From: an uncultured Treponema sp.
GTDB lineage: Bacteria > Spirochaetota > Spirochaetia > Treponematales > Treponemataceae
NCBI GenBank assembly: GCA_937902445.1
Contig: CALELJ010000251.1
Coordinates: 1-16,463 of the forward strand
DNA: 16,463 nucleotides
Direction of reading: 5' to 3'
Shown: piece after piece, positions 1 through 6,726 of the stretch
Layout of the letters: the number at the start of each line of letters is the position of its first letter
Numbering within the stretch: the stretch's first letter is position 1
The notes under the pieces: model-generated
The model's input: the letters and a program-made list of their open reading frames with translations, nothing else
Database searches by the model: none
What the model was told of the DNA's origin: nothing
Program-made: the position numbers and the translations under genes

Positions 1-1422
1 TTCCGGCTGAATAAAATCCTGCTTCTTGTACTGATCATCCTTTCCGTCGGAATTTTTGCATGCACTTCCACAGTTGAATTTTCTCCGCTCTATTACAAAA
101 ACTTCTGGATTACAGAAAAATATGGAATCACGCTTTTCAAGAAGAATTATGGTTTCCTCCACAATTTCTACTACGTCTACATCATTTCAACAAACCTTCT
201 CGGCTGCTTCATAATCCTAAGATCACTTACAAGACAGCATGAAGTTTCCTTCATCACAAGCGGACTTCTTCTCCTGTCCATGTTCCTTTCTTTCCTGTGC
301 TATATGATCCAGAAAATGCTTAAGCTGAATGTGACCATCGTTCCAATGAGCAATGTCATTTCCGAGTCCTTCATTTTCATTCTTCTCGTGAGAATCAGAC
401 TCTACGACATAAAGAAAGTTTCATCCGATTTCTATGCGGAAACAAAAACAACCGGTCTCGTCATGTTTGATAAAGCCGGCCGATATCTTGGTTCCGATGA
501 TACGGCAAAATACTGGTTCCCTGAAATTAAAAAACTCAAGCTTGACCAGATAGATCCTGAAATTTATAAAAAGCTCATGCACTGGCAAAGTGGCCTCAAT
601 TACGAAACCGCCTATCTTGAAAGCAACGACAGGATCATAAGCGCAAAGTATTTTGAACTTGAAAAAAGAGCAGGGAAATCCATCTGCATCGTCTACCTTA
701 CAGATGCAACCCAGCAACAGAAGTATACAAAACTTGTCGAGAACTATAAAAACGAACTTGAGAAAGAAGTTGAAAAGAAAACAGAAAAACTTTTCAAGAT
801 ACAGAACGACATCCTCATAAGCATGGCAAACATCGTCGAAAGCCGTGACAACAACACAGGCGGCCACATCGTCCGCACCAGCGACATCGTAAAGATCTTT
901 GTCTCCCATCTTATGGAAAAAGAAAAATATCCGGCCCTTACTGAAAAATTTGCTGCATGCATGATCAAAGCCGCTCCTCTCCACGACTTTGGAAAAATCG
1001 CAATCCCTGATGTCGTACTCAACAAGCCTGGAAAATTCGAACCTGAAGAATATGAGATAATGAAAATGCATTCCGCAAAGGGTGCCGTTATCGTCGGAAA
1101 AATCCTTAACAATACCGATGATCCTTTGTTCAAGGAAATCGCAATCAATGTGGCCCACTTCCATCACGAGAGGTGGGATGGTTCCGGCTATCCAAAAAAA
1201 CTGGTGAAGACCGAAATTCCTTTTGAAGCCCGCATAATGGCTCTTGCCGATGTTTTTGATGCCCTTGTCAGCAGACGCGTCTATAAGGAAAATTTTGATT
1301 TTGAAAAGGCATTTTCCATCGTAAGGGAATCTTCCGGAACTCATTTTGATCCGGAACTGTGTGAAGATTTCCTTGAATGCCGGCCACTTCTGGAAGACCT
1401 TTATTCTACTTACGATCGATAG
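1..1422 (+). CDS. Membrane-anchored HD-GYP domain protein, putative cyclic-di-GMP phosphodiesterase (5' partial)
   Basis: The frame is open from the first base, so the gene begins upstream; 473 residues are visible. The first ~135 residues are hydrophobic, with about four membrane segments (roughly 5-22, 55-75, 84-103, 110-130), like the N-terminal 7TM sensor region of some kinases. A PAS-like stretch (~145-235) and a charged coiled coil (~244-270) follow. The C-terminal HD-GYP domain has a GGH motif, the HD metal pair at 328-329 (HDFGKIAIPD) and HHERWDGSGYP at 388-398. The family hydrolyses cyclic-di-GMP, and the full signature supports an active enzyme; the input signal is unknown. An ATG at 280 would cut through the membrane region and is not a credible start. 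Confidence 0.9.
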   Translation, partial: FRLNKILLLVLIILSVGIFACTSTVEFSPLYYKNFWITEKYGITLFKKNYGFLHNFYYVYIISTNLLGCFIILRSLTRQHEVSFITSGLLLLSMFLSFLCYMIQKMLKLNVTIVPMSNVISESFIFILLVRIRLYDIKKVSSDFYAETKTTGLVMFDKAGRYLGSDDTAKYWFPEIKKLKLDQIDPEIYKKLMHWQSGLNYETAYLESNDRIISAKYFELEKRAGKSICIVYLTDATQQQKYTKLVENYKNELEKEVEKKTEKLFKIQNDILISMANIVESRDNNTGGHIVRTSDIVKIFVSHLMEKEKYPALTEKFAACMIKAAPLHDFGKIAIPDVVLNKPGKFEPEEYEIMKMHSAKGAVIVGKILNNTDDPLFKEIAINVAHFHHERWDGSGYPKKLVKTEIPFEARIMALADVFDALVSRRVYKENFDFEKAFSIVRESSGTHFDPELCEDFLECRPLLEDLYSTYDR

Positions 1423-1430
1423 TTATTCAT

Positions 1431-1450
1431 ACTAACAATAGTTAGTTTTA
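1431..1450 (+). terminator. Weak hairpin after the HD-GYP gene
   Basis: ACTAAC (1431-1436) and GTTAGT (1441-1446) pair around an AATA loop, followed by a short T run. The 6-bp stem is AT-rich, so termination here is plausible but weak. Confidence 0.35.
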
Positions 1451-1465
1451 GAAAATATATACTAT

Positions 1466-1494
1466 TTCTGCTCTCAGTTATTATGAAGTATAAT
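1466..1494 (+). promoter_or_regulatory. Putative udp promoter
   Basis: A perfect TATAAT at 1489-1494 lies upstream of udp. The hexamer 17 bp before it (TTCTGC, 1466-1471) matches the -35 consensus poorly. Predicted transcription starts near 1501, which leaves a ~25-nt leader containing the AGGAGG ribosome binding site at 1512-1517. Confidence 0.5.
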
Positions 1495-1525
1495 CTGGGA
1501 AGCATAGAATCAGGAGGCAATTTAA

Positions 1526-2296
1526 ATGCAGCAGCTTGAAAAACAGTTTCATATCCATTGTGTCGAAGGTGACGTTGGTCGCTATGTTATCCTTCCTGGA
1601 GACCCGGGCCGTGTAGAATCCATTGCAAAATTATTTGATGACGCACATTTCGTTGCCTCAAACCGTGAATTCACAATCTGGACCGGAACCCTTGAGGGAG
1701 AAAAAGTTTCCGTATGCTCAACAGGCATAGGAGGACCTTCCGCATCCATCGCCATGGAAGAGCTCCACAACATCGGTGCCGACACATTCATCCGTGTGGG
1801 AACCTGCGGCGGCATTGATACTGACGTAAAAAGCGGAGATGTTGTTGTTGCAACCGGAGCAATCCGTTACGAACATACAAGCCAGGAATATGCGCCTATT
1901 GAATACCCTGCGGTACCTGATTTTGGAATCACCTCCGCCCTTGTCAAAGCATGTGAATCCCTTGGAAAAAGCTACCATACAGGAGTTGTCCAGAACAAGG
2001 ATTCCTTCTACGGACAGCACAGCCCTGAAAAATCTCCTGTCTACTACGAGCTTCTTCAGAAATGGGACACATGGAAACGCCTTGGAGTAAAGGCAAGCGA
2101 AATGGAAAGCGCAGCATTGTTTGTCGTTGCCTCAGCCCTCAAATGCCGTTGCGGTTCCTGCTTCCACGTCATCTGGAATCAGGAAAGGGAAAAACTTGGA
2201 CTTGACCAGGACATGAGCGAAGACACAAGTTCCGCAGTAAGAGTAGGGGTAGAAGCACTGCGCCTTGTAATCCAGAACGACAGAAAAAAATCCTGA
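1526..2296 (+). CDS. udp: Uridine phosphorylase
   Basis: This 256-aa cytoplasmic nucleoside phosphorylase should split uridine with phosphate into uracil and ribose-1-phosphate for pyrimidine salvage. Visible family motifs are GDPGR (25-29, phosphate binding), TGIGGPS (66-72), RVGTCGG (90-96) and EMES (192-195, ribose binding). Length is normal for the family. The ATG has a strong AGGAGG 8 nt upstream. It stands alone, convergent with the dehydrogenase that follows. A purine nucleoside phosphorylase of the same superfamily is the main alternative, but the motif set and the cytidine deaminase elsewhere in the window fit uridine salvage better. Confidence 0.9.
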   Translation: MQQLEKQFHIHCVEGDVGRYVILPGDPGRVESIAKLFDDAHFVASNREFTIWTGTLEGEKVSVCSTGIGGPSASIAMEELHNIGADTFIRVGTCGGIDTDVKSGDVVVATGAIRYEHTSQEYAPIEYPAVPDFGITSALVKACESLGKSYHTGVVQNKDSFYGQHSPEKSPVYYELLQKWDTWKRLGVKASEMESAALFVVASALKCRCGSCFHVIWNQEREKLGLDQDMSEDTSSAVRVGVEALRLVIQNDRKKS

Positions 2297-2300
2297 CATG

Positions 2301-2333
2301 AAAAAAGGCCCCTGGAGAAATCAACCAGGGACC
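2301..2333 (-). terminator. Rho-independent terminator of the SDR gene
   Basis: Arms 2307-2315 and 2325-2333 form a 9-bp stem with one mismatch and a 9-nt loop. On the minus strand the stem is followed by six Ts (2301-2306). It serves the minus-strand dehydrogenase; on the plus strand it lacks a T tract but could still help separate udp. Confidence 0.8.
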
Positions 2334-2353
2334 TGAAATAGAAATAAACAATC

Positions 2354-3067
2354 CTACAAAATGTCTTCCAGTTTCTTTCCCGCATATTCCTGGGCACTGA
2401 AAATTCTTCCGGACTTTTTGTCATCCGCAAAAATTCCAAGAACAAGACCTGGCAGTGCACTTTCCGGCGCATTAGGAGCTGACTGTCCGCCAAGATCAGT
2501 TCTGCACCAGCCTGGATCTGCAAGATTTATCATCACATCTGTTCCTTCCACTTTTGTTCCCAAATCTTTAGTAACCTTATCAAGAGCCGCCTTGCTTGCA
2601 GAATAACCGGCCTGCTGTGGATCCTTGTCGATTCCGCTTGTAACATTTACAATGCGTCCAAAACCTGCAGCCATCATCTTTGGCATAAAGTGGTAGCAGA
2701 TCATCATCGGCGAAATTGTATTGACGCGGAAACTTACTTCGTAGTCATTTGCCGGTGTCGCAAGATAATCCGTGCGGTATGCTATCTGAAGCCCTGCATT
2801 GTTCAGCACGATTTCAACATTAACACCCAAAGCATCTATTTCCTTAAGCATGGCATCGACTTCAGAAAGATTGTCCAGTTCAGATTGAACACAAATAACT
2901 TTGATTCCCTTTGATTCAAGTTCCTTTGCAAAATTTTCACAGTGGCTTTTGTTCCTTGAATGCAGAATCAAATTGCATCCATAATCTGCAAGAAGCTGCG
3001 CAGAAAGTTTTCCAAGACCACGGCTGGCTCCAGTTACAAGTGCCCATTTTCCTTTAATGTTTGTCAT
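2354..3067 (-). CDS. Short-chain dehydrogenase/reductase (SDR), substrate unknown
   Basis: This 237-aa protein is a classical SDR with a Rossmann fold. TGASRGLG (12-19) binds the dinucleotide, NNAG lies at 89-92, and the catalytic Ser144, Tyr155 and Lys159 (YSASK) are all present. These enzymes reduce or oxidise carbonyl/alcohol groups with NAD(P)H. An Arg and a Ser after the first strand region (HSRNKS) would suit NADPH, but this is inference. The start at 3067 is preferred over 3106 because GGAG lies at 3073-3076 and the Rossmann fold begins soon after. The closing sequence resembles 3-oxoacyl-ACP-reductase-like SDRs, but no substrate can be assigned. Confidence 0.88.
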   Translation of the reverse strand: MTNIKGKWALVTGASRGLGKLSAQLLADYGCNLILHSRNKSHCENFAKELESKGIKVICVQSELDNLSEVDAMLKEIDALGVNVEIVLNNAGLQIAYRTDYLATPANDYEVSFRVNTISPMMICYHFMPKMMAAGFGRIVNVTSGIDKDPQQAGYSASKAALDKVTKDLGTKVEGTDVMINLADPGWCRTDLGGQSAPNAPESALPGLVLGIFADDKKSGRIFSAQEYAGKKLEDIL

Positions 3068-3083
3068 AGATTCTCCACATAGT

Positions 3084-3113
3084 TTTGTACGGCAGCTCAA
3101 GGCCACCTTTCAA
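3084..3113 (-). promoter_or_regulatory. Possible SDR promoter
   Basis: On the minus strand TTGAAA (3108-3113) and TACAAA (3084-3089) are separated by 18 bp. The predicted leader of about 10-15 nt would include the GGAG. Match is moderate. Confidence 0.3.
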
Positions 3114-3184
3114 TTTGAATGTCCTTGTTTTAATTATGCGTCAACGACAGTCCATTATCAAATAATTTTTCTTTATGAAAATCA

Positions 3185-3193
3185 TGATATACT
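3185..3193 (+). promoter_or_regulatory. Extended -10 promoter of sfsA, predicted leaderless
   Basis: TGATATACT is an extended -10 element (TG plus TATACT at 3188-3193). Only 6 nt separate it from the sfsA ATG at 3200, so transcription should begin at or next to the A of the ATG. No -35 box is obvious and no Shine-Dalgarno precedes the ATG. Confidence 0.6.
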
Positions 3194-3199
3194 GAACTT

Positions 3200-3901
3200 A
3201 TGCACTATGAAAAAATAGTCTCAGGTATTTTCATCGATCGCCCCAATAGATTTATTGCCCATGTAGATATAGACGGAACTACAGAAACCGTCCATGTTAA
3301 AAACACAGGCCGCTGTAAGGAACTTCTGGTTCCCGGTGCCAAAGTCTATCTTGAAGATTTTGAAGGACGCATGGGAACACGCAAACTTCGATACTCTATG
3401 GTTGCAGTAGAAAAATGTTGTAAAAACAACAAAACAACTCTCATCAATTTGGACAGCCAGGCACCAAACGCCGTCATCAAGGAAGAATTTGAAAAAAGCG
3501 GAATTAACTTCAAAAGCGAATGTACCTACAAAAACTCGCGCTTTGACTTTTATTTTGAAAAAACTGATGATGTTGGAAAAACAACAAAAGGATTTCTTGA
3601 AGTAAAGGGCTGCACCCTTGAAAGCAACGGCCACTGCAAATTTCCTGATGCACCGACTGAAAGGGGAGTGAAGCATCTAACAGAACTTATTGAAGCAAAG
3701 GAAAATGGCTTCTGGGCTGGAGTTCTTTTTTTGATTCAGATGGAAGAAGCAAAAGACTTTGCCCCCAACGATGAAACCCACAAGGCCTTTGGCGATGCAC
3801 TGCGGCTTGCGGCAAGCAAGGGAGTGGAAGTCCTCTGCTACAGCTGCCATGTCACACCGGACAGACTGGAAATTAAAGACAAAGTTAAAGTCATTTTGTA
3901 A
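3200..3901 (+). CDS. sfsA: Sugar fermentation stimulation protein A homologue
   Basis: This 233-aa protein has the SfsA family signatures: SRFDF (113-117), EVKGCTL (134-140) and FPDAPTERGVKHL (148-160). Length is typical. SfsA was first described in E. coli as promoting maltose metabolism, and the family has an OB-like N-terminal part and a nuclease-like C-terminal core with acidic/Lys residues (the EVKG motif), so it probably acts on nucleic acid. Its precise role is not settled. No ribosome binding site precedes the ATG; an extended -10 ends 7 nt before it, so the mRNA is probably leaderless. It is monocistronic and followed by an inverted-repeat element. Confidence 0.92.
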   Translation: MHYEKIVSGIFIDRPNRFIAHVDIDGTTETVHVKNTGRCKELLVPGAKVYLEDFEGRMGTRKLRYSMVAVEKCCKNNKTTLINLDSQAPNAVIKEEFEKSGINFKSECTYKNSRFDFYFEKTDDVGKTTKGFLEVKGCTLESNGHCKFPDAPTERGVKHLTELIEAKENGFWAGVLFLIQMEEAKDFAPNDETHKAFGDALRLAASKGVEVLCYSCHVTPDRLEIKDKVKVIL

Positions 3902-3916
3902 AATAAAAAGGCTATA

Positions 3917-4033
3917 TACGGAAATAGTGTTGCTTTATTACAAGATATGGACCCTTCGACTTCGCTCAGGGATCCTATAGGCTGGCTGAGCAAAGTCGAA
4001 GCCTGCCTATAGTGTAGCAACACTTTCTACGGA
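3917..4033. repeat. MITE/REP-like element with nested inverted repeats and possible 6-bp target duplication
   Basis: TACGGA occurs at 3917-3922 and again at 4028-4033. Just inside are imperfect 12-bp terminal inverted repeats sharing AGTGTTGCT (3926-3934) and AGCAACACT (4016-4024). Nested inside are 16-nt arms CTTCGACTTCGCTCAG (3954-3969) and its complement with one mismatch (3986-4001). A further pair, CTATAGGC (3975-3982) and GCCTATAG (4005-4012), offers alternative pairing. There is no coding capacity. It may be a non-autonomous transposable element or a REP-type palindrome; copy number elsewhere cannot be seen. Confidence 0.6.
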
Positions 4034-4044
4034 CATCTCTAAAC

Positions 4045-4078
4045 AAAAAAAGCCGGAACTTCAAAAGAAGAACCGGCC
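4045..4078 (-). terminator. Rho-independent terminator of nfnAB
   Basis: GCCGG (4052-4056) and CCGGC (4073-4077) pair, then an AA/AA internal loop, then CTTC with GAAG around an AAAA loop. On the minus strand seven Ts (4045-4051) follow the stem, 25 nt after the nfnB stop. Confidence 0.85.
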
Positions 4079-4102
4079 TTCATGATTCCCATTGGGTATC
4101 AA

Positions 4103-5611
4103 TTACTTGCTCAAGTATTCATTGATGCTTGCAGCAGCCTTGCGACCTTCACCCATGGCAAGGATAACTGTTGCGGCACCGAGAACGATGTCTCCACCAG
4201 CCCAAACCTTTGTCATGCTTGTAGCCTGCTTTTCATCAACTGTGATGTGGCCGTGGTCGTCAACCTTGATTTCTGGAGTAGTTGCAGGAATCAATGGGTT
4301 TGAGTTGTTACCGAGGGCAACGATTACAGCATCACAAGCAATCTCGTGTTCTGAACCCTTGATTTCAACCGGACGGCGGCGTCCCTTTTCATCAGGTTCA
4401 CCAAGTTCGTAAGAAAGGCACTTAACTGCGCGAACCCTTCCGAATGTTTCCTTGTCGGCAGGATCATCGTAGCCAAGGATTTCAACAGGGTTTTCAAGGA
4501 AGTTAAAGATAACTCCTTCTTCCTCTGCGTGGTCAACTTCTTCACGGCGAGCTGGCATTTCTACACGTGAGCGGCGGTATACAACGTAAACTTTTTCTGC
4601 ACCAAGGCGGAGAGCCATACGGGCACCGTCCATTGCAACGTTACCACCACCACAGACTACAACTGTCTTTGCGTGGAAGTAAGGTGTATCTGCGTGCTCT
4701 GTATCGTAAGCCTTCATGAGGTTTGCGCGTGTAAGATATTCGTTTGCAGAGAAAACACCAATAAGGTTTTCACCAGGAATGCCAAAGAACTTTGGAAGAC
4801 CTGCGCCTGTTCCAACGAATGCTGCGTCAAATCCCTTGTCTGTAAGAATCTGCTGAACTGATGTTGTGCGTCCAACGAGAGTATTGTATTCAAACTTAAC
4901 TCCCATCTTTTCAAGGTTTTCAACTTCCTTCTGAACGATAGCCTTTGGAAGACGGAATTCTGGAATACCGTAAACCATAACACCACCGGCCTTGTGGAAA
5001 GCTTCAAATACTGTAACGTCATGACCTGCGCGGCGGCAGTCAGCAGCTACAGTCAAACCTGCAGGACCTGAACCAACAACTGCAACCTTCTTTCCTGTTG
5101 ATGCTGCAACTGCTGGAGCTGTAGTAAGGTTGTTGTTTCTTTCGTAGTCTGCAACAAAGCGTTCAAGGCGTCCAATAGAAACAGACTTTTCTGCGTTCTT
5201 GTAAACCTTGCCGACTGTACACTGACCCTGGCACTGCTTTTCCTGTGGACAAACGCGGCCACAGATTGCAGGAAGAAGGTTTGTTCCCTTGATGATATCA
5301 ACGGCAGCCTTGAATTCTCCCTTTGCAACCTGTTCAATGAATGATGGAATCTGAACGTTTACAGGACAACCTGAAACACAAGGAGCGTTCTTGCACTGGA
5401 GACATCTCTGTGCTTCAACCACAGCCTGTTCTGCTGTGTATCCGAGTGCAACTTCTGTCATCTGTCTTGCGCGGACAAGTGGCTCACCGGAAGGCATTTC
5501 CATCTGAGGAATCTTCATGCGGTCAGGATTCTTAAGTTCCTTTCCCTCGATCTTCTTCTGTTCCTCAATTGCTATATTCTTTAATTCTTCAACTGTCTTA
5601 TGTTCAGACAT
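4103..5611 (-). CDS. nfnB: NfnB, large subunit of NADH-dependent ferredoxin:NADP+ oxidoreductase (GltA/GltD-like)
   Basis: The 502-aa protein has an N-terminal iron-sulfur domain with Cys70, 73, 78, 82 and Cys117, 121, 127, 131, enough for two [4Fe-4S] clusters. An FAD-binding GSGPAG (170-175) and an NADPH-binding GGGNVAMD (311-318) follow. The same architecture is found in the glutamate synthase small subunit, so automated annotation may call it gltA/gltD. No large glutamate synthase gene is nearby, while an NfnA partner lies immediately upstream. NfnAB bifurcates electrons from NADPH to NAD+ and ferredoxin, or runs in reverse. The ATG has AGAGGAG 6-8 nt upstream, and a hairpin sits directly before that site. 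Confidence 0.9.
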   Translation of the reverse strand: MSEHKTVEELKNIAIEEQKKIEGKELKNPDRMKIPQMEMPSGEPLVRARQMTEVALGYTAEQAVVEAQRCLQCKNAPCVSGCPVNVQIPSFIEQVAKGEFKAAVDIIKGTNLLPAICGRVCPQEKQCQGQCTVGKVYKNAEKSVSIGRLERFVADYERNNNLTTAPAVAASTGKKVAVVGSGPAGLTVAADCRRAGHDVTVFEAFHKAGGVMVYGIPEFRLPKAIVQKEVENLEKMGVKFEYNTLVGRTTSVQQILTDKGFDAAFVGTGAGLPKFFGIPGENLIGVFSANEYLTRANLMKAYDTEHADTPYFHAKTVVVCGGGNVAMDGARMALRLGAEKVYVVYRRSRVEMPARREEVDHAEEEGVIFNFLENPVEILGYDDPADKETFGRVRAVKCLSYELGEPDEKGRRRPVEIKGSEHEIACDAVIVALGNNSNPLIPATTPEIKVDDHGHITVDEKQATSMTKVWAGGDIVLGAATVILAMGEGRKAAASINEYLSK

Positions 5612-5627
5612 TTTTATCTCCTCTCAT

Positions 5628-5662
5628 CGGGAAAGAAGAAATTCATAACAATGACTTTCCCG
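5628..5662 (-). promoter_or_regulatory. Hairpin abutting the nfnB ribosome binding site
   Basis: CGGGAAAG (5628-5635) and CTTTCCCG (5655-5662) are a perfect 8-bp inverted repeat with a 19-nt loop. In the nfnA-nfnB mRNA its 3' arm ends just before the AGAGGAG of nfnB. It could mark an RNA processing site or tune nfnB translation. Confidence 0.5.
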
Positions 5663-5699
5663 TAAAGATAGTCATAATTCCAATTTCGTTTTTAATTAT

Positions 5700-5751
5700 G
5701 AATTGTGAATTACGAATTGTGAATTGATTAAAAAACTTTAGTTTTTTAATC
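5700..5751. repeat. Tandem 12-bp repeat plus inverted repeat at the 3' end of nfnA
   Basis: GAATTGTGAATT occurs at 5700-5711 and 5714-5725, separated by 2 nt. Directly adjoining is a perfect 12-bp inverted repeat, GATTAAAAAACT (5726-5737) and AGTTTTTTAATC (5740-5751), with a 2-nt loop. The inverted repeat overlaps the last codons and stop of nfnA. The AT-rich hairpin lacks a GC stem, so it is a poor terminator. Confidence 0.6.
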
Positions 5752-6577
5752 CTATGTTGCACTTGTGCTTTGCTTCCTGTTCTTCTTTTGCAAAGCTCTT
5801 CATGCGCATCATCATGTTGTCCCAGTCAACCTGGTGTGCGTCAAAGTCAGGTCCGTCAACACAAACGAACTTTGTCTTTCCGCCAACGCTTACACGACAG
5901 CCACCGCACATACCTGTTCCGTCGATCATGATTGTATTCAAAGAAACAGTTGTCTTGATGTTGTACTTCTTTGTTGTTGCTGCACAGAACTTCATCATGA
6001 TTGGAGGTCCAATTGCGATTACTTCAGCAGGTGCTGTCTGGCTCTGGCAAAGTTCATCAAGGACTTCAGTAACGAGGCACTTGCGGCCTTCAGAACCGTC
6101 GTCTGTACAGATGATAACTTCATCACAGACTGCCTTCATTTCATCAACGAAAATGAGAAGATCCTTTGTACGAGCACCTTCGATGAGGATAACCTTGTTT
6201 CCAGCTGCCTTGAGGGCCTGAACGATCGGGTAGAGTGGAGCTGTACCGAAACCACCGCCAACACAGACTACAGGGCGGTCATATTTTTCAATTACTGAAG
6301 GAGTTCCAAGAGGACCGAGAACACCACCGAGATAATCACCTGCCTTAAGGTTTGCAAGCTTCATTGTAGAAGCACCGATTGGCTGGAAAGCAATGGCAAC
6401 CCATCCTTCCTCTGCGTTTGCGTCTGCGATTGTAAGAGGAATGCGTTCATTCAAATCCTGGTCAACCATTACGATCAAAAACTGTCCGGCCTTGCGGTTC
6501 TTTGCAATATCCGGAGCTTCAAATTTCATGTAGTAAACAGCCTCTGAAAGGTGTTTCATCTCGATTATTTTATTCAT
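5738..6577 (-). CDS. nfnA: NfnA, small subunit of NADH-dependent ferredoxin:NADP+ oxidoreductase
   Basis: This 279-aa protein is a ferredoxin-NADP reductase-like subunit. RIPLTIAD (45-52) is the FAD-binding motif and VGGGFGTAP (106-114) the NAD(H)-binding motif. A C-terminal [2Fe-2S] site has Cys224, Cys227 and Cys239. Asp219 is also present; from memory, T. maritima NfnA uses an Asp as fourth ligand at about this place. The last residues derive from an AT-rich inverted repeat. The start at 6577 is preferred over a GTG at 6592 because GGAAAGGGG lies just upstream. It sits 126 bp before nfnB, probably in one transcript. Dihydroorotate dehydrogenase subunit PyrK is related, but the partner settles the call. 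Confidence 0.9.
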   Translation of the reverse strand: MNKIIEMKHLSEAVYYMKFEAPDIAKNRKAGQFLIVMVDQDLNERIPLTIADANAEEGWVAIAFQPIGASTMKLANLKAGDYLGGVLGPLGTPSVIEKYDRPVVCVGGGFGTAPLYPIVQALKAAGNKVILIEGARTKDLLIFVDEMKAVCDEVIICTDDGSEGRKCLVTEVLDELCQSQTAPAEVIAIGPPIMMKFCAATTKKYNIKTTVSLNTIMIDGTGMCGGCRVSVGGKTKFVCVDGPDFDAHQVDWDNMMMRMKSFAKEEQEAKHKCNIGLKN

Positions 6578-6625
6578 ATAACCCCTTTCCACATTCCAAA
6601 AAGTGTGTATTTGTAGAATTATGCA

Positions 6626-6654
6626 ATTTTACTATAGATAGATACATTTATCAA
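6626..6654 (-). promoter_or_regulatory. Promoter of nfnAB
   Basis: On the minus strand TTGATA (6649-6654) and TAAAAT (6626-6631) are separated by 17 bp. Transcription would start near 6619, giving a ~40-nt leader with the nfnA ribosome binding site. Confidence 0.6.
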
Positions 6655-6663
6655 TAATTTTTT

Positions 6664-6688
6664 ATGACAAATTTTAGTTTTATGTCAT
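6664..6688. promoter_or_regulatory. Dyad upstream of the nfnAB -35 box, possible operator
   Basis: ATGACA (6664-6669) and TGTCAT (6683-6688) form an inverted repeat that begins 9 bp upstream of the nfnAB -35 box. The position would suit an activator. The motif matches no regulator I can name, and AT-rich dyads of this length can occur by chance. Confidence 0.25.
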
Positions 6689-6726
6689 TCTAATTAGAAA
6701 AAGGGGCGTCAAAACTTAGTCAAAAT

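Noticed and set aside
421..1344. Long open frame of 307 codons on the minus strand inside the HD-GYP gene.
   Set aside because: It is Phe/Cys/Asp-rich with no recognisable motif and mirrors the codon bias of the real gene, as expected for an antisense shadow.
5765..6298. Plus-strand open frame of 177 codons opposite nfnA.
   Set aside because: Cys-rich antisense shadow of a gene with complete FAD, NAD and [2Fe-2S] motifs; no ribosome binding site or family match.
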